The position numbers and the translations under genes were made by a program. From assembly GCF_001654835.1 (NCBI RefSeq), contig NZ_LXEP01000031.1:429487-493486 (forward strand): DNA of 64,000 nt, given 5' to 3'. Origin of the DNA: Buttiauxella gaviniae ATCC 51604. GTDB taxonomy: Bacteria > Pseudomonadota > Gammaproteobacteria > Enterobacterales > Enterobacteriaceae. The notes beneath the pieces are model-generated. The model worked only from the letters and a program-made list of their open reading frames with translations. It was not told where the DNA came from and did not search any database. This document shows, piece after piece, positions 1-10,925 of this stretch (positions are counted from its first letter, which is position 1; the number at the start of each line of letters is the position of its first letter).

Positions 1-1
1 T

Positions 2-619
2 GCCGAACAGCAAATGCTGGAAAACAGCGCGCGCAGCCTTGGCATTTTTCGTACTGAATGGCTGGCTGATTATTATCGCCTGAAGCATGTCTCAATCAAG
101 CCACTGCTAGCTCAATGGCAGGTAAAGGGCATCGTCATTCCCGTTGATGTCGAGGGAATTGGCGAAATGTGGTTGCACCGCGATCTATGGCCTTTGCTGG
201 AAAAAGCTGAGAAAAATACCCTGCGTGCCACTCATAGTGCGGTGCTATCGCCGTTCGATCCTGTCGTCTGGGACCGCAAGCGTGCAGAAGTGCTGTTTAA
301 CTTCTCTTATCGCCTCGAATGTTATACCCCGGCGATTAAGCGCAAGTTCGGATATTTTGTCCTGCCGCTGTTACATCAAGGCGCGTTGGTGGGAAGAATG
401 GACGCCAAAATGCATCGCAAGAGTGACGAGCTGGAAATTATCAGTCTCTATCTTGAAGAAGGTATTAAGCCTGAGCAATCATTGATTAACGGCTTACACA
501 AGGCACTAAACGATTTTGCTCATTGGCAGGGTGCAACCTTGATTCGCCTCGGGAATATTCCCGCCACGTTAGCGGCATCCTGGGGTGAAGGCTGGGAAAT
601 TAGCCCGGAGAGCGAGTAA
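2..619 (+). CDS. ycaQ: YcaQ/AlkX DNA glycosylase, C-terminal part (gene starts before window)
   Basis: This is the C-terminal half of the HTH_42 winged-helix DNA glycosylase that unhooks interstrand crosslinks and removes N-alkylated bases. The frame is open from base 2, so the gene begins upstream of the window; about 205 of the roughly 410 residues usual in E. coli are present. The conserved blocks [36 protein letters not shown] and GRMDAKMHR match the E. coli YcaQ C-terminus as I remember it. The catalytic QxD/QxQ region of the N-terminal half cannot be seen. ycaR follows 46 bases after the stop on the same strand. Confidence 0.93.
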   Translation, partial: AEQQMLENSARSLGIFRTEWLADYYRLKHVSIKPLLAQWQVKGIVIPVDVEGIGEMWLHRDLWPLLEKAEKNTLRATHSAVLSPFDPVVWDRKRAEVLFNFSYRLECYTPAIKRKFGYFVLPLLHQGALVGRMDAKMHRKSDELEIISLYLEEGIKPEQSLINGLHKALNDFAHWQGATLIRLGNIPATLAASWGEGWEISPESE

Positions 620-665
620 GTTATGTTATTCTGCTGCCTTTGATGGCAGCCATTCTGGAGTAACC

Positions 666-848
666 ATGGATCATCGATTACTTGAAATCATTGCTTGTCC
701 TGTTTGTAACGGCAAGCTCTACTTTAATCAGGAAAAGCAGGAGCTTATCTGCAAACCTGATCATCTGGCGTTTCCACTGCGCGATGGTATTCCAGTGCTG
801 CTGGAGACTGAAGCTCGAGTTCTGACCTCTGACGAGAAAAATCCATGA
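666..848 (+). CDS. ycaR: YcaR, Trm112-family small protein
   Basis: A 60-residue protein of the UPF0434/Trm112 family, whose members are small zinc-ribbon-like or partner proteins; the E. coli role is not established. It starts at the ATG preceded by GGAG five bases upstream ([14 protein letters not shown]...); a longer in-frame reading from 585 runs back into ycaQ and lacks this ribosome site. Cys-x-x-Cys is at about residues 11-14. Its stop overlaps the kdsB start in an ATGA arrangement, so the two are probably translationally coupled, as in E. coli. Confidence 0.93.
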   Translation: MDHRLLEIIACPVCNGKLYFNQEKQELICKPDHLAFPLRDGIPVLLETEARVLTSDEKNP

Positions 849-1591
849 GTTTTGTGGCCATAATTCCTGCTCGCTACGCGTCTACACGCTTGCCGGGCAA
901 ACCGCTAAAAGATATCAATGGCAAACCGATGGTCGTTCACGTTATGGAACGTGCTCGCGAATCGGGTGCTGAACGTATCATTGTGGCAACCGATCATGAG
1001 GATGTTGCTCGTGCAGTGGAAGCCGCGGGCGGCGAAGTTTGTATGACTCGCGCTGATCATCAGTCCGGCACCGAGCGTCTTGCTGAAGTCATTGAAAAAT
1101 GCGGTTTTAGCGATGACACCGTGATTGTGAATGTGCAGGGCGATGAGCCAATGATCCCACCGGCGATCATTAGCCAGGTTGCCAGCAATCTTGCGAACAG
1201 TCAGGCGGGTATGGCAACGCTTGCTGTGCCAATCGACTCCGCTGAAGAAGCGTTTAACCCGAATGCAGTAAAAGTGGTGATGGATGCGCAGGGTTACGCG
1301 CTCTATTTCTCTCGTGCGACCATTCCATGGGACAGAGACCGCTTTGCACAATCGCGTGAACAGATCGGTGATTCCCTTTTACGTCACATCGGTATCTACG
1401 GCTATCGCGCAGGTTTCATCCGCCGCTACGTGACTTGGGAGCCAAGCCAGCTTGAGCAAATCGAAATGCTCGAACAGTTGCGCGTACTGTGGAATGGTGA
1501 AAAAATCCATGTTGCGGTTGCGAAAGAAGTCCCGAGTATTGGTGTTGATACGCCGGAAGATTTAGAACGTGTACGACAAGCGATGATTTAA
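845..1591 (+). CDS. kdsB: 3-deoxy-manno-octulosonate cytidylyltransferase
   Basis: KdsB activates KDO with CTP to give CMP-KDO, the donor for the lipopolysaccharide inner core, in the cytoplasm. The 248-residue product has the family length. It begins with the nucleotide-binding signature [16 protein letters not shown] (about residues 6-21) and carries NVQGDEP near residue 96, which binds magnesium and CTP. The start overlaps the ycaR stop by four bases. A hairpin with a T-run follows the gene, ending the ycaR-kdsB transcript. Confidence 0.98.
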   Translation: MSFVAIIPARYASTRLPGKPLKDINGKPMVVHVMERARESGAERIIVATDHEDVARAVEAAGGEVCMTRADHQSGTERLAEVIEKCGFSDDTVIVNVQGDEPMIPPAIISQVASNLANSQAGMATLAVPIDSAEEAFNPNAVKVVMDAQGYALYFSRATIPWDRDRFAQSREQIGDSLLRHIGIYGYRAGFIRRYVTWEPSQLEQIEMLEQLRVLWNGEKIHVAVAKEVPSIGVDTPEDLERVRQAMI

Positions 1592-1611
1592 TCTGCAGGT
1601 ATCAATGCTTA

Positions 1612-1643
1612 GAAAAAAACCGGTGCTGAGCGCCGGTTTTTTA
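1612..1643 (+). terminator. Rho-independent terminator after kdsB
   Basis: An inverted repeat with arms ACCGG and CCGGT (extended by a GC pair nearer the loop) is followed by TTTTTTA, 20 bases past the kdsB stop. Confidence 0.8.
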
Positions 1644-1732
1644 TTATCTGAAGGCATATTGATCTGAGGTGATGACAACTTTCGTGCGCAGGCTCATTAT
1701 AAAACCACCAGTGTTGTCAGGGGTAATGAGTC

Positions 1733-2626
1733 ATGGAGTTGCTACGCAAGGAATTGAGTCATCTGCTGGGTGAAAAACTAAGCCGGATTGAATGTATCAA
1801 TGAACAGCCAAATAGCACCTTGTGGTCGCTGTATGACAGTGACGGCAATGCGATGTCATTGCTGGCTAAAAGTTTTAGTACTCCGGGGCTCGCAGCTCAG
1901 CTAGCCTGGAAAATATCCATGCTAGCGCGTTCCGGAACGATTCGCATGCCTGTGGTTTATGGCGTGGTGACTCATGACGAGACGCCGGGGCCAGATGTGC
2001 TGTTAATGGAGCGTCTACGGGGTGTTCCTGTTGAAGCGCCAACTCGCACCCCCGATCGTTGGGATCATCTAAAAGATCAAATTGTTGAAGGGCTTCTCGC
2101 CTGGCATCGCGTCGATAGCCGTGGATGTGTCGGCAACGTCGACAACACACAAGAAAATATCTGGCCATCATGGTATCGGCAGCATGTTGAAACATTGTGG
2201 GCAACCATCAATCAATACCCCAATAATGGCCTGACGATGCAAGACAGGCGCATTTTATTCCGCACCCGCGAGTGTTTGCCGCGTTTATTCGAAGACTTTA
2301 ACGACAACTGTGTACTGGTGCATGGCAACTTTACGCTTAGCAGTATGTTAAAAGATGGGCGTAGCGATCAGCTTCTGGCGATCGTCAATCCTGGAACCAT
2401 GCTTTGGGCGCCGCGTGAATATGAAATATTTCGTTTGTTTGAGCCCGGCCAGTCAGAAAGCCTGCTGTGGCATTATTTACAACGAGCTCCGGTTGCGGAG
2501 TCATTTCTGTGGCGACGTTGGTTGTATATTCTGTGGGATGGCGTAGCGCAATTACTACAGACGGGCCGACTTAATCGACCCGCCTTCGATGTGGCTGCGA
2601 AAAACTTACTTCCCTGGATCGCCTGA
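1733..2626 (+). CDS. ycbJ: YcbJ, phosphotransferase-fold protein of unknown substrate
   Basis: A 297-residue protein, the same length as E. coli YcbJ. It shows remnants of an aminoglycoside-phosphotransferase/kinase-like fold: PGPDVLLMERLRGVPVEAP near residue 85 and the catalytic-loop-like VLVHGNFTLSSMLKD near residue 193, where the usual HGD is HGN. With Asn in place of the catalytic Asp, kinase activity is doubtful; function is unknown. Its 3' end overlaps convergent elyC by 21 bases. Confidence 0.92.
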   Translation: MELLRKELSHLLGEKLSRIECINEQPNSTLWSLYDSDGNAMSLLAKSFSTPGLAAQLAWKISMLARSGTIRMPVVYGVVTHDETPGPDVLLMERLRGVPVEAPTRTPDRWDHLKDQIVEGLLAWHRVDSRGCVGNVDNTQENIWPSWYRQHVETLWATINQYPNNGLTMQDRRILFRTRECLPRLFEDFNDNCVLVHGNFTLSSMLKDGRSDQLLAIVNPGTMLWAPREYEIFRLFEPGQSESLLWHYLQRAPVAESFLWRRWLYILWDGVAQLLQTGRLNRPAFDVAAKNLLPWIA

Positions 2627-3382
2627 CGGCCCTTTCAACCACTGCCATATGCGACCGAGGGTTTCGTAGCCAACACGGTCGCTATGCATTAACCAAATTG
2701 GCGATGGAATTATGCGCTCCCAAGGATTTAGCGGTGATTCAATTGCCAATTGGTTAGCTGGTGCAGGAATAGGGTGCAAACCGGCATTGCGGAAGAAAAT
2801 CATCGCCCTTGGTAGGTGGGAAGCTGAAGTCACCAATAAGAATGGTTGCTGGCCAATCGTTTTTGCCACCGCAGCGGCTTCTTCCTCAGTATCTTTTGGT
2901 TCATCAAGGGTAATTATTTGCGAGCGCGGTACACCTAAACTTTCGGCAACTCGCGCACCCGCTTCAGCGGTACTCACCGGGTTGGTCATTGCTCTGGCGC
3001 CCGTGAAGATCATTTTCGCACCTGGATTTGCCTGCCATAAGCGCACCCCTTCGGCCAGACGAGGCAAACTATTGCTAATGAGATTGGAACTTGGTGCCCA
3101 TTCTGGGTTCCATGTATAGCCGCCGCCGAGTACCACGATATAGTCCACTTTCTCAGAACCACGCCAGGTTGGGTAGGTATCTTCTATGGGTTTGAGCATT
3201 TTGTCGGCCACCGGTTGCAGGCTAATTAGCAGTAAAACTAACCAGCTCACGCTTAATAGCGCTTTGGCGCTTTTTTGCCAACGAGTGAACCACAACAAGC
3301 AAAGTGCCACCCCCATCATCAATAATAAAAAAGGGAGAGGCAGCAGTAGCCCACCAATAAATTTTTTCAGGATAAAAAGCAT
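2606..3382 (-). CDS. elyC: ElyC envelope biogenesis factor (DUF218)
   Basis: A 258-residue inner-membrane protein with two N-terminal hydrophobic segments (about residues 8-30 and 40-58) followed by a periplasmic DUF218 domain beginning at YIVVLGGGYTWN. E. coli ElyC (YcbC) is needed for normal peptidoglycan assembly at low temperature and affects the undecaprenyl-phosphate carrier; that role is family knowledge. It converges on ycbJ with a 21-base overlap and is divergent from cmoM. Confidence 0.93.
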   Translation of the reverse strand: MLFILKKFIGGLLLPLPFLLLMMGVALCLLWFTRWQKSAKALLSVSWLVLLLISLQPVADKMLKPIEDTYPTWRGSEKVDYIVVLGGGYTWNPEWAPSSNLISNSLPRLAEGVRLWQANPGAKMIFTGARAMTNPVSTAEAGARVAESLGVPRSQIITLDEPKDTEEEAAAVAKTIGQQPFLLVTSASHLPRAMIFFRNAGLHPIPAPANQLAIESPLNPWERIIPSPIWLMHSDRVGYETLGRIWQWLKGPSGDPGK

Positions 3383-3516
3383 GAATTATGGGTCCTTTTT
3401 AGCCATATAGTAGGCAAACGCTGGTGATATTACACCAGACGGGTTCATTCCTGGCGCAGCTGTGCCAAAATACCCACTTTCTCGTATGAACCCTTTTCCC
3501 CCATGGAGCCGTACCC

Positions 3517-4305
3517 GTGCGTGACCGCAATTTTGATGATATTGCTGAGAAGTTCTCACGCAACATTTACGGTACAACCAAAGGACAGCTCCGCCAAGCC
3601 ATCTTATGGCAAGACCTTGATGCTTTGCTGGCAACCATGCCTGAAAAAATCCGCGTTTTGGATGCGGGTGGCGGCGAAGGGCAAACGGCGTGTGGTCTTG
3701 CGCAGCGGGGCCACGAAGTTCTGCTTTGTGATGTTTCCGCTGAGATGATTTCCCGGGCTCAGGCTCAGGCCGAAGAGAAAGGTGTGAGCGACAACATGCA
3801 TTTCGTTCATTCCTCCGCTCAAGATATTGGCCAACATTTGGAAAAACCGGTTGATCTGATATTGTTTCACGCGGTGCTGGAATGGGTCGTAGATCCGCAA
3901 GCCGTACTCAAAACATTATGGGATTGCCTTGCACCCGGCGGTGCATTATCCCTGATGTTCTACAATGCTAACGGCTTGCTGATGCGGAACATGTTTGTCG
4001 GCAACTTTGAATATGTTCTTCAGGGTATGAAAAAGAACAAACGGAAAACGCTTTCGCCTGACAATCCGCTACAGCCAGAACAGGTCTATCACTGGCTGGA
4101 GCAAATTGGCTGGCAGATTACCGGTAAAACCGGTGTGCGAGTATTCCACGATTACTTGCGTGATAAGCATAAACAACACGATGGTTTTGAGAATTTGCTT
4201 GAACTGGAAACGCGTTATTGCCGCCAGGAACCTTTTGTTAGCCTCGGCCGTTATATCCACGTGACAGCAATCAAGCCGCTTGAGCCAAGGAAAAATTATG
4301 AGTGA
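3517..4305 (+). CDS. cmoM: tRNA 5-carboxymethoxyuridine methyltransferase
   Basis: CmoM (formerly SmtA) methylates cmo5U34 in certain tRNAs using S-adenosylmethionine. The 262-residue product has the class I motif [12 protein letters not shown] at about residues 47-58 and begins [16 protein letters not shown] as in E. coli. The start is GTG, with GGAG eight bases upstream; the nearby ATG at 3503 is out of frame. Its stop lies inside the mukF start region, keeping the cmoM-mukF-mukE-mukB operon of E. coli. Confidence 0.96.
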   Translation: MRDRNFDDIAEKFSRNIYGTTKGQLRQAILWQDLDALLATMPEKIRVLDAGGGEGQTACGLAQRGHEVLLCDVSAEMISRAQAQAEEKGVSDNMHFVHSSAQDIGQHLEKPVDLILFHAVLEWVVDPQAVLKTLWDCLAPGGALSLMFYNANGLLMRNMFVGNFEYVLQGMKKNKRKTLSPDNPLQPEQVYHWLEQIGWQITGKTGVRVFHDYLRDKHKQHDGFENLLELETRYCRQEPFVSLGRYIHVTAIKPLEPRKNYE

Positions 4306-5620
4306 TGTTTCCCAGACAGTGCCGGAGCTGGTTGCCTGGGCCAGGAAAAATGACTACTCGATTTCGCTACCTACAGAGCGTCTGACGTTTCTGTTGGCGA
4401 TCGCGACCCTAAACGGTGAGCGGCTAGACGGCGAAATGAGTGAAGGCGAGCTGATTGACGCTTTCCGTTACGTGAGCGAAGGCTTTGATCAGACCAGCGA
4501 AACAATTAACGTTCGTGCCAACAACGCCATCAATGACATGGTGCGCCAGCGTTTGATCAACCGTTTCGTCAGTGAAATCAATGAAGGCAATGCCATTTAT
4601 CGCCTTACGCCCCTCGGTATTGGCATTACCGATTACTACATCCGCCAGCGTGAGTTTTCAACGCTGCGTTTATCTATGCAATTGTCGATAGTTGCAGGCG
4701 AATTGAAACGTGCAGCCGACTCTGCGGATGAAGGCGGTGATGAGTTCCACTGGCACCGCAACGTTTTCGCGCCATTGAAATATTCCGTCGCCGAGATTTT
4801 TGACAGCATCGATCTCACACAGCGCATCATGGATGAACACCAGCAACAGGTTAAAGATGATATCGCGCAACTGCTGAACAAAGACTGGCGTGCGGCCATC
4901 TCCAGCTGCGAAATGCTGTTGTCGGAAACTTCTGGCACGTTGCGTGAGTTGCAGGACACCCTGGAAGCTGCGGGCGATAAATTGCAGGCAAATTTATTGC
5001 GTATTCAAGATTCGATTCTGGGCCGCGACGATCTGCACTTTGTTGACCGTCTGGTGTTTGATCTGCAAAGCAAACTCGACCGCATCGTCAGTTGGGGCCA
5101 GCAGGCTATCGACCTGTGGATTGGCTATGACCGCCATGTTCATAAATTCATTCGTACCGCCATCGATATGGATAAAAACCGCGTCTTTGCGCAACGCCTG
5201 CGTGTGTCGGTTCAAAACTATTTCGATGCGCCATGGGCTCTGACCTACGCTAACGCCGATCGTCTGCTGGATATGCGCGATGAAGAAATGACGTTGCGTG
5301 ACGATGAAGTTATGGGCGAACTGCCAAGTGATCTGGAATTTGAAGAGTTCAATGAAATCCGTGAACAACTCGCCGCAATGATCGAGGCTGCACTTCAGGT
5401 CTACAAAACCAGACAAGTGCCACTAGATTTAGGCGTTGTCATGCGGGACTATCTGGCGCAATACCCACGCGCACGCCATTTTGATGTGGCGAGAATCGTA
5501 GTCGACCAGGCAGTACGTCTGGGTGTGGCTGAAGCAGACTTTACTGGCTTGCCGCCACAGTGGCAGGCAATTAACGATTACGGAGCCAAGGTACAGGCGC
5601 ATGTCATCAACAAATATTGA
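4298..5620 (+). CDS. mukF: MukF kleisin, chromosome partition protein
   Basis: MukF is the kleisin of the MukBEF condensin, bridging MukB heads and binding MukE. The chosen ATG gives 440 residues, equal to E. coli, and follows AAGGAAAAATT; an upstream in-frame ATG at 4280 lies inside cmoM and would add six residues. The N-terminal winged-helix and helical dimer region ([12 protein letters not shown]) and the C-terminal winged helix are well conserved. It overlaps cmoM by eight bases and mukE by twenty, consistent with coupled translation. Confidence 0.97.
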   Translation: MSDVSQTVPELVAWARKNDYSISLPTERLTFLLAIATLNGERLDGEMSEGELIDAFRYVSEGFDQTSETINVRANNAINDMVRQRLINRFVSEINEGNAIYRLTPLGIGITDYYIRQREFSTLRLSMQLSIVAGELKRAADSADEGGDEFHWHRNVFAPLKYSVAEIFDSIDLTQRIMDEHQQQVKDDIAQLLNKDWRAAISSCEMLLSETSGTLRELQDTLEAAGDKLQANLLRIQDSILGRDDLHFVDRLVFDLQSKLDRIVSWGQQAIDLWIGYDRHVHKFIRTAIDMDKNRVFAQRLRVSVQNYFDAPWALTYANADRLLDMRDEEMTLRDDEVMGELPSDLEFEEFNEIREQLAAMIEAALQVYKTRQVPLDLGVVMRDYLAQYPRARHFDVARIVVDQAVRLGVAEADFTGLPPQWQAINDYGAKVQAHVINKY

Positions 5621-6317
5621 AAAAGTGATGCCAGTAAAACTGGCACAGGCGTTGGCCAATCCGTTATTTCCAGCACTCGATAGCCAACTGCGCGCAGGTC
5701 GCCATGTTGGGCTCGATGAACTGGATAATCATGCTTATTTGATGGACTTCCAGGATGAACTGGAAGAGTTCTATACCCGTTATAACGTGGAGTTGATTCG
5801 CGCGCCGGAAGGTTTCTTCTATTTGCGTCCGCGCTCCACCACATTGATCCCGCGCTCAGTGCTATCTGAGCTGGACATGATGGTGGGTAAGATTCTCTGT
5901 TACCTCTATTTGAGTCCGGAACGTCTGGCGAACGAAGGTATTTTTACGCAGGCTGAGCTGTACGATGAGCTGCTGACGCTTGCGGATGAAAACAAGCTGC
6001 TTAAGCTTGTGAATAACCGTTCTACTGGCTCAGATCTTGACCGTCAAAAGCTGCAAGAAAAAGTCCGTGCCTCATTAACGCGTTTACGCCGTCTTGGTAT
6101 GATCTGGTTTATGGGCCATGACAGCAGCAAATTCCGCATTACCGAATCAGTATTCCGCTTTGGTGCCGATGTACGTGCTGGCGACGATGCGCGTGAAGCG
6201 CAACTCCGCATGATCCGTGATGGTGAAGCGATGCCGGTAGAGACTCGTTTGCAACTCAATGATGAAACTGAAGAGTCGCAATTGGCTTCAGATAACGCGG
6301 AGGATGAACAGGAATGA
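5601..6317 (+). CDS. mukE: MukE, MukBEF accessory subunit
   Basis: MukE is a tandem winged-helix (KITE) protein that binds the MukF linker and controls MukB. The ATG at 5601 gives 238 residues beginning [20 protein letters not shown], as in E. coli (234 residues); the C-terminal tail is acidic ([15 protein letters not shown]). An upstream GTG/ATG-type extension would run inside mukF and is not supported. It overlaps mukF by twenty bases and mukB by four. Confidence 0.97.
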   Translation: MSSTNIEKVMPVKLAQALANPLFPALDSQLRAGRHVGLDELDNHAYLMDFQDELEEFYTRYNVELIRAPEGFFYLRPRSTTLIPRSVLSELDMMVGKILCYLYLSPERLANEGIFTQAELYDELLTLADENKLLKLVNNRSTGSDLDRQKLQEKVRASLTRLRRLGMIWFMGHDSSKFRITESVFRFGADVRAGDDAREAQLRMIRDGEAMPVETRLQLNDETEESQLASDNAEDEQE

Positions 6318-9300
6318 TTGAACGCGGTAAGTTTCGCTCACTAACGCTGATTAACTGGAACGGTTTCTTCGCGCGTACTTTTGATTTAGATGAACTGGTG
6401 ACCACGCTTTCTGGCGGTAATGGTGCCGGTAAATCCACTACTATGGCGGCGTTTGTAACTGCGCTAATCCCGGACTTAACACTGTTGCACTTCCGTAACA
6501 CCACCGAAGCGGGGGCTACATCAGGTTCACGTGATAAAGGTCTGCACGGCAAGTTAAAAGCTGGTGTCTGCTACTCCTTGCTCGATGTGGTCAACTCACG
6601 TAATCAGCGTGTTGTGGTCGGTGTGCGTCTGCAACAAGTGGCTGGCCGCGACCGTAAAGTCGATATTAAGCCGTTTGCGATTCAAGGTTTACCGTCCTCT
6701 ATTCAGCCGACTCAGTTGCTGACGGAAACGCTAAACGAACGTCAGGCTCGCGTTCTGAGTCTGCAAGAACTGAAAGATAAAGTGGAAGCCATCGAAGGCG
6801 TTCAATTTAAACAGTTCAACTCGATTACTGATTACCACTCGCTGATGTTCGATTTGGGTATTGTCGCGCGTCGTCTGCGCAGTGCCTCGGACCGTAGCAA
6901 GTACTATCGCCTGATTGAAGCCTCGCTGTATGGCGGGATTTCCAGTGCCATTACTCGTTCACTGCGCGACTACCTGTTGCCAGAAAACGGCGGTGTGCGT
7001 AAAGCCTTCCAGGATATGGAAGCGGCTTTGCGTGAAAACCGTATGACGCTTGAAGCGATTCGCGTCACCCAGTCTGACCGTGACCTGTTTAAGCATTTGA
7101 TTTCTGAAGCCACCAACTATGTGGCTGCGGACTACATGCGTCATGCCAACGAACGCCGCATTCATTTAGATAAGGCGCTCGAATTCCGCCGTGAATTGTT
7201 GACCAGCCGTAAGCAACTGGCTGCTGAACAATACAAACATGTCGAGATGGCGCGTGAGCTTGCTGAACACAGCGGCTCGGAAGGGGATCTGGAAACAGAT
7301 TACCAGGCGGCCAGTGACCACCTGAATCTGGTGCAAACGGCGATTCGCCAGCAGGAAAAAATCGAGCGTTACGAAGCTGATCTCGATGAACTGCAGATGC
7401 GCCTCGAAGAACAAAATGAAATTGTTGCCGAAGCCTCAGAGCAGCAAGAAGAGAACGAAGCCCGCGTGGAAGCTGCCGAGCTGGAAGTCGACGAGCTGAA
7501 AAACCAACTGGCCGATTACCAGCAAGCACTTGATGTGCAGCAGACGCGTGCTATTCAATACCAGCAAGCATTGCAAGCACTTGAACGCGCGCGTGCGCTT
7601 TGTCACTTGCCAGATTTGACTGCTGAAAGCGCGGAAGAGTGGCTGGAAACATTCCAGGCGAAAGAGCAGGAAACAACTGAAAAACTTCTGACACTTGAGC
7701 AGAAAATGAGTGTGGCACAAACGGCGCATAGCCAGTTTGAGCATGCTTATCAGCTAGTCACTGCTATTAATGGTCCAGTGAGCCGTAGTGAAGCCTGGAA
7801 TGTTGCGCGTGAATTACTACGTGACAGCAATAACCAGCGTCACCTGATGGAACAAGTTCAGCCGCTCAGAGCGCGCCTTAATGAACTTGAACAACGCCTG
7901 CGCGAACAGCAAGAAGCCGAACGCATGTTTGCTGAGTTCTGCAAGCGTCAGGGCAAACACTTCGATCCTGAAGATTTGGAAGTGTTGCACGAAGAACTTT
8001 CTGAACGCATCGAGACATTACAGCAACGCGTTTCAGACGCCAGCGACCAGCGTGCCAACTTGCGTCAGGAACAAGAGCAGATTCAGTCTCGTATTAAACG
8101 CCTCCAAAGCCGCGCGCCAATCTGGCTTGTGGCACAAACCAGCCTCACACAGTTGTGCGAGCAGAGCCATGAGCAGTTTGAAAGCAGCCAGCAAGTTACT
8201 GAATACATGCAGCAACTGCTTGAGCGTGAGCGTGAAGTTACGGTTGAGCGTGATGAAGTTGGTGCGCGTAAACGTGCTATCGACGATGAAATTGAACGTC
8301 TTAGCCAACCTGGTGGCGCTGAAGATCCACGTTTAAATGCCTTGGCTGAACGCTTTGGCGGCGTGTTGTTGTCAGAGATTTATGACGACATTAGCATCGA
8401 TGACGCACCGTACTTCTCTGCGTTGTATGGCCCATCGCGTCACGCAATCGTGGTGCCAGATTTGTCACTGGTTCGTGATCAACTGGATAATCTCGAAGAT
8501 TGCCCGGAAGACCTGTATCTGATTGAAGGGGACCCATCTTCATTCGATGACAGCGTGTTTACCGTTGAAGAGCTTAATGCTGCTGTTCTGGTAAAAACTG
8601 CCGAGCGCCAGTGGCGTTATTCTCGTTTGCCAGTGTTGCCTCTGTTTGGCCGTGCAGCACGTGAGAATCGCCTTGAAAACCTCCATGCCGAGCGTGAAAC
8701 CCTGGCGGAACGTTTCGCGACTTTGTCGTTTGATGTTCAGAAATCTCAGCGTTTACACCAGTCATTTAGCCGCTTTATTGGGCAACATTTGGGTGTGGCA
8801 TTTGATGATGATCCAGAAGTGGAAATTCGTCAGCTCAACACTCGTCGTGGTGAAGTTGAACGCGCTATCAACAACCACGAAAATGAAAATCAGCAACAGC
8901 GTCAGCAATTTGAACAGGCTAAAGAAGGGGTTGATCAACTTAACCGTCTGTTGCCTCGTATCAGTTTGCTCAATGACGAAACTCTGGCCGATCGCTGTGA
9001 CGAAATTCGTGAACGTCTGGATGAAGCAGATGAAGCTGCGCGTTTCCTCCATCAGTTCGGTAATCAGTTGGTTAAACTCGAAGCTGTGGCTTCGGTATTG
9101 CAAAGTGACCCTGAGCAGTTCGAACAGCTAAAAGAAGATTATCAGTACGCGCAACAAGTTCAGCGCGATGCGCGCCAGCAGGCGTTCGCACTGACCGAAG
9201 TGGTGCAGCGTCGTGCGCACTTTGGTTACTCTGACTCAGCCGCTATGCTCGATGGCAATAGCGATTTGAATGAAAAACTGCGTAACCGCCTTGAGCATGC

Positions 9301-10762
9301 TGAAGCTGAGCGTACCCGTTCGCGTGAGGCACTGCGTAGCCATGCACAGCAACTGAGTCAGTTCAGCCAGTTAATGGCGTCGTTGAAAAGCTCCTTTGAC
9401 ACCAAAAAAGAGCTGTTAACCGACCTGCATAAAGAGCTGCAGGATATCGGCGTTCGTGCGGATATCGGGGCAGAAGAACGTGCACGCGCCCGCCGAGATG
9501 AACTGCACACGGCGTTGAGCAATAACCGTTCACGCCGTAATCAGCTCGAAAAAGCGCTGACCATGTGTGAAGCGGAAATGAACAACCTGATCCGCAAGCT
9601 CAAGCAACTTGAGCGCAGCTATTTCGAAATGCGTGAGCATGTTGTCACCGCGAAAGCAGGCTGGTGTGCCGTGATGCGCATGGTGAAAGAAAATGGCGTA
9701 GAGCGTCGTTTGCATCGCCGCGAGTTGGCCTATGTCACCGGCGACGAGCTTCGTTCAATCTCGGATAAAGCGTTGGGTGCTTTGCGCCTTGCTGTTGCGG
9801 ATAACGAACACCTGCGCGATGTGCTTCGTATGTCAGAAGATCCAAAACGACCTGAGCGCAAAATTCAGTTCTTTGTCGCGGTTTATCAGCATCTGCGCGA
9901 ACGTATTCGTCAGGATATTATCCGTACCGATGATCCTGTCGAAGCTATTGAGCAGATGGAAATTGAGCTGAGCCGTCTGACGGAAGAATTGACCTCTCGT
10001 GAGCAAAAACTGGCAATCAGTTCGCGCAGTGCGGCGAACATCATTCGCAAGACGATTCAGCGCGAGCAGAACCGTATCCGTATGCTTAACCAAGGGTTGC
10101 AAAGCGTCTCCTTTGGCCAGGTAAACAGCGTGCGTTTAAATGTGAACGTGCGTGAAACGCATGCAACATTACTGGATGTACTGTCAGAACAGCATGAGCA
10201 ACATCAGGATCTGTTTAACAGCAACCGTCTGACCTTCTCGGAAGCATTAGCGAAACTGTATCAACGCCTGAATCCGCAAATTGATATGGGCCAGCGGACG
10301 CCACAAACTATTGGTGAAGAGCTGCTCGATTATCGCAATTACCTGGAAATGGAAGTTGAAGTAAACCGTGGTTCAGATGGCTGGTTGCGTGCGGAAAGTG
10401 GCGCATTGTCGACCGGTGAAGCTATCGGTACCGGTATGTCTATACTGGTAATGGTTGTTCAGAGTTGGGAAGAAGAGTCGCGCCGACTGCGTGGTAAAGA
10501 TATCTCCCCATGCCGTTTACTGTTCCTCGATGAGGCGGCACGACTGGATGCGAAGTCAATTGCTACGTTGTTTGAGCTGTGTGAGCGACTTGAAATGCAA
10601 CTGATCATTGCAGCGCCAGAGAACATCAGCCCGGAAAAAGGCACCACCTACAAGTTGGTACGTAAGGTTGTTCAGAATCATGAACACGTCCATGTTGTAG
10701 GACTCAGGGGCTTTGCACCACCGCCTCCCGAGCCGGTTGCCGGCACAATAGAGGCATCATAA
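6314..10762 (+). CDS. mukB: MukB SMC-like condensin ATPase
   Basis: MukB is the SMC-like ATPase of the MukBEF condensin, needed for chromosome compaction and segregation. The 1482-residue product is close to the E. coli length (1486). The N-terminal head holds Walker [11 protein letters not shown] (about residues 34-43); the C-terminal head holds the signature [15 protein letters not shown] near residue 1361 and Walker [12 protein letters not shown] near residue 1400. Between them are two long Gln/Glu/Arg-rich coiled-coil arms around a central hinge (about 645-800). It overlaps mukE by four bases and is followed by a strong terminator. Confidence 0.99.
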   Translation: MIERGKFRSLTLINWNGFFARTFDLDELVTTLSGGNGAGKSTTMAAFVTALIPDLTLLHFRNTTEAGATSGSRDKGLHGKLKAGVCYSLLDVVNSRNQRVVVGVRLQQVAGRDRKVDIKPFAIQGLPSSIQPTQLLTETLNERQARVLSLQELKDKVEAIEGVQFKQFNSITDYHSLMFDLGIVARRLRSASDRSKYYRLIEASLYGGISSAITRSLRDYLLPENGGVRKAFQDMEAALRENRMTLEAIRVTQSDRDLFKHLISEATNYVAADYMRHANERRIHLDKALEFRRELLTSRKQLAAEQYKHVEMARELAEHSGSEGDLETDYQAASDHLNLVQTAIRQQEKIERYEADLDELQMRLEEQNEIVAEASEQQEENEARVEAAELEVDELKNQLADYQQALDVQQTRAIQYQQALQALERARALCHLPDLTAESAEEWLETFQAKEQETTEKLLTLEQKMSVAQTAHSQFEHAYQLVTAINGPVSRSEAWNVARELLRDSNNQRHLMEQVQPLRARLNELEQRLREQQEAERMFAEFCKRQGKHFDPEDLEVLHEELSERIETLQQRVSDASDQRANLRQEQEQIQSRIKRLQSRAPIWLVAQTSLTQLCEQSHEQFESSQQVTEYMQQLLEREREVTVERDEVGARKRAIDDEIERLSQPGGAEDPRLNALAERFGGVLLSEIYDDISIDDAPYFSALYGPSRHAIVVPDLSLVRDQLDNLEDCPEDLYLIEGDPSSFDDSVFTVEELNAAVLVKTAERQWRYSRLPVLPLFGRAARENRLENLHAERETLAERFATLSFDVQKSQRLHQSFSRFIGQHLGVAFDDDPEVEIRQLNTRRGEVERAINNHENENQQQRQQFEQAKEGVDQLNRLLPRISLLNDETLADRCDEIRERLDEADEAARFLHQFGNQLVKLEAVASVLQSDPEQFEQLKEDYQYAQQVQRDARQQAFALTEVVQRRAHFGYSDSAAMLDGNSDLNEKLRNRLEHAEAERTRSREALRSHAQQLSQFSQLMASLKSSFDTKKELLTDLHKELQDIGVRADIGAEERARARRDELHTALSNNRSRRNQLEKALTMCEAEMNNLIRKLKQLERSYFEMREHVVTAKAGWCAVMRMVKENGVERRLHRRELAYVTGDELRSISDKALGALRLAVADNEHLRDVLRMSEDPKRPERKIQFFVAVYQHLRERIRQDIIRTDDPVEAIEQMEIELSRLTEELTSREQKLAISSRSAANIIRKTIQREQNRIRMLNQGLQSVSFGQVNSVRLNVNVRETHATLLDVLSEQHEQHQDLFNSNRLTFSEALAKLYQRLNPQIDMGQRTPQTIGEELLDYRNYLEMEVEVNRGSDGWLRAESGALSTGEAIGTGMSILVMVVQSWEEESRRLRGKDISPCRLLFLDEAARLDAKSIATLFELCERLEMQLIIAAPENISPEKGTTYKLVRKVVQNHEHVHVVGLRGFAPPPPEPVAGTIEAS

Positions 10763-10766
10763 AAAT

Positions 10767-10790
10767 CGCGGGCTACGGCCCGCGTTTTCT
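10767..10790 (+). terminator. Rho-independent terminator of the cmoM-mukFEB operon
   Basis: A seven-pair GC stem (CGCGGGC / GCCCGCG, four-base loop) is followed by TTTTCTTTTC, starting five bases after the mukB stop. Confidence 0.9.
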
Positions 10791-10871
10791 TTTCTCAGAA
10801 TTCTTAATCTTTAATTTTATTTACATTTATACGGGCAAATAATATTCGCTGTTTATATACTGATTATTAAA

Positions 10872-10910
10872 ACCCAGCGACAAAAGCTGGGTGATGTAAA
10901 AACAGGTATA
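10872..10910 (+). promoter_or_regulatory. ldtD leader: hairpin and CpxR-like box
   Basis: A perfect seven-pair stem ACCCAGC / GCTGGGT (10872-10892) is followed at once by GTAAA-N5-GTATA (10896-10910), one base off the CpxR consensus GTAAA-N5-GTAAA. ldtD belongs to the Cpx regulon in E. coli (family knowledge). The box lies only 15 bases before the ATG, which is close for an activator site, so its role is uncertain. Confidence 0.4.
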
Positions 10911-10925
10911 AACAGGGGGCAAGGG

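Noticed and set aside
905..1351. Long antisense frames such as the one inside kdsB, and many inside mukB, pepN, rlmL and ompA
   Set aside because: They are shadows of strongly coding genes in other frames, without ribosome sites or homology.
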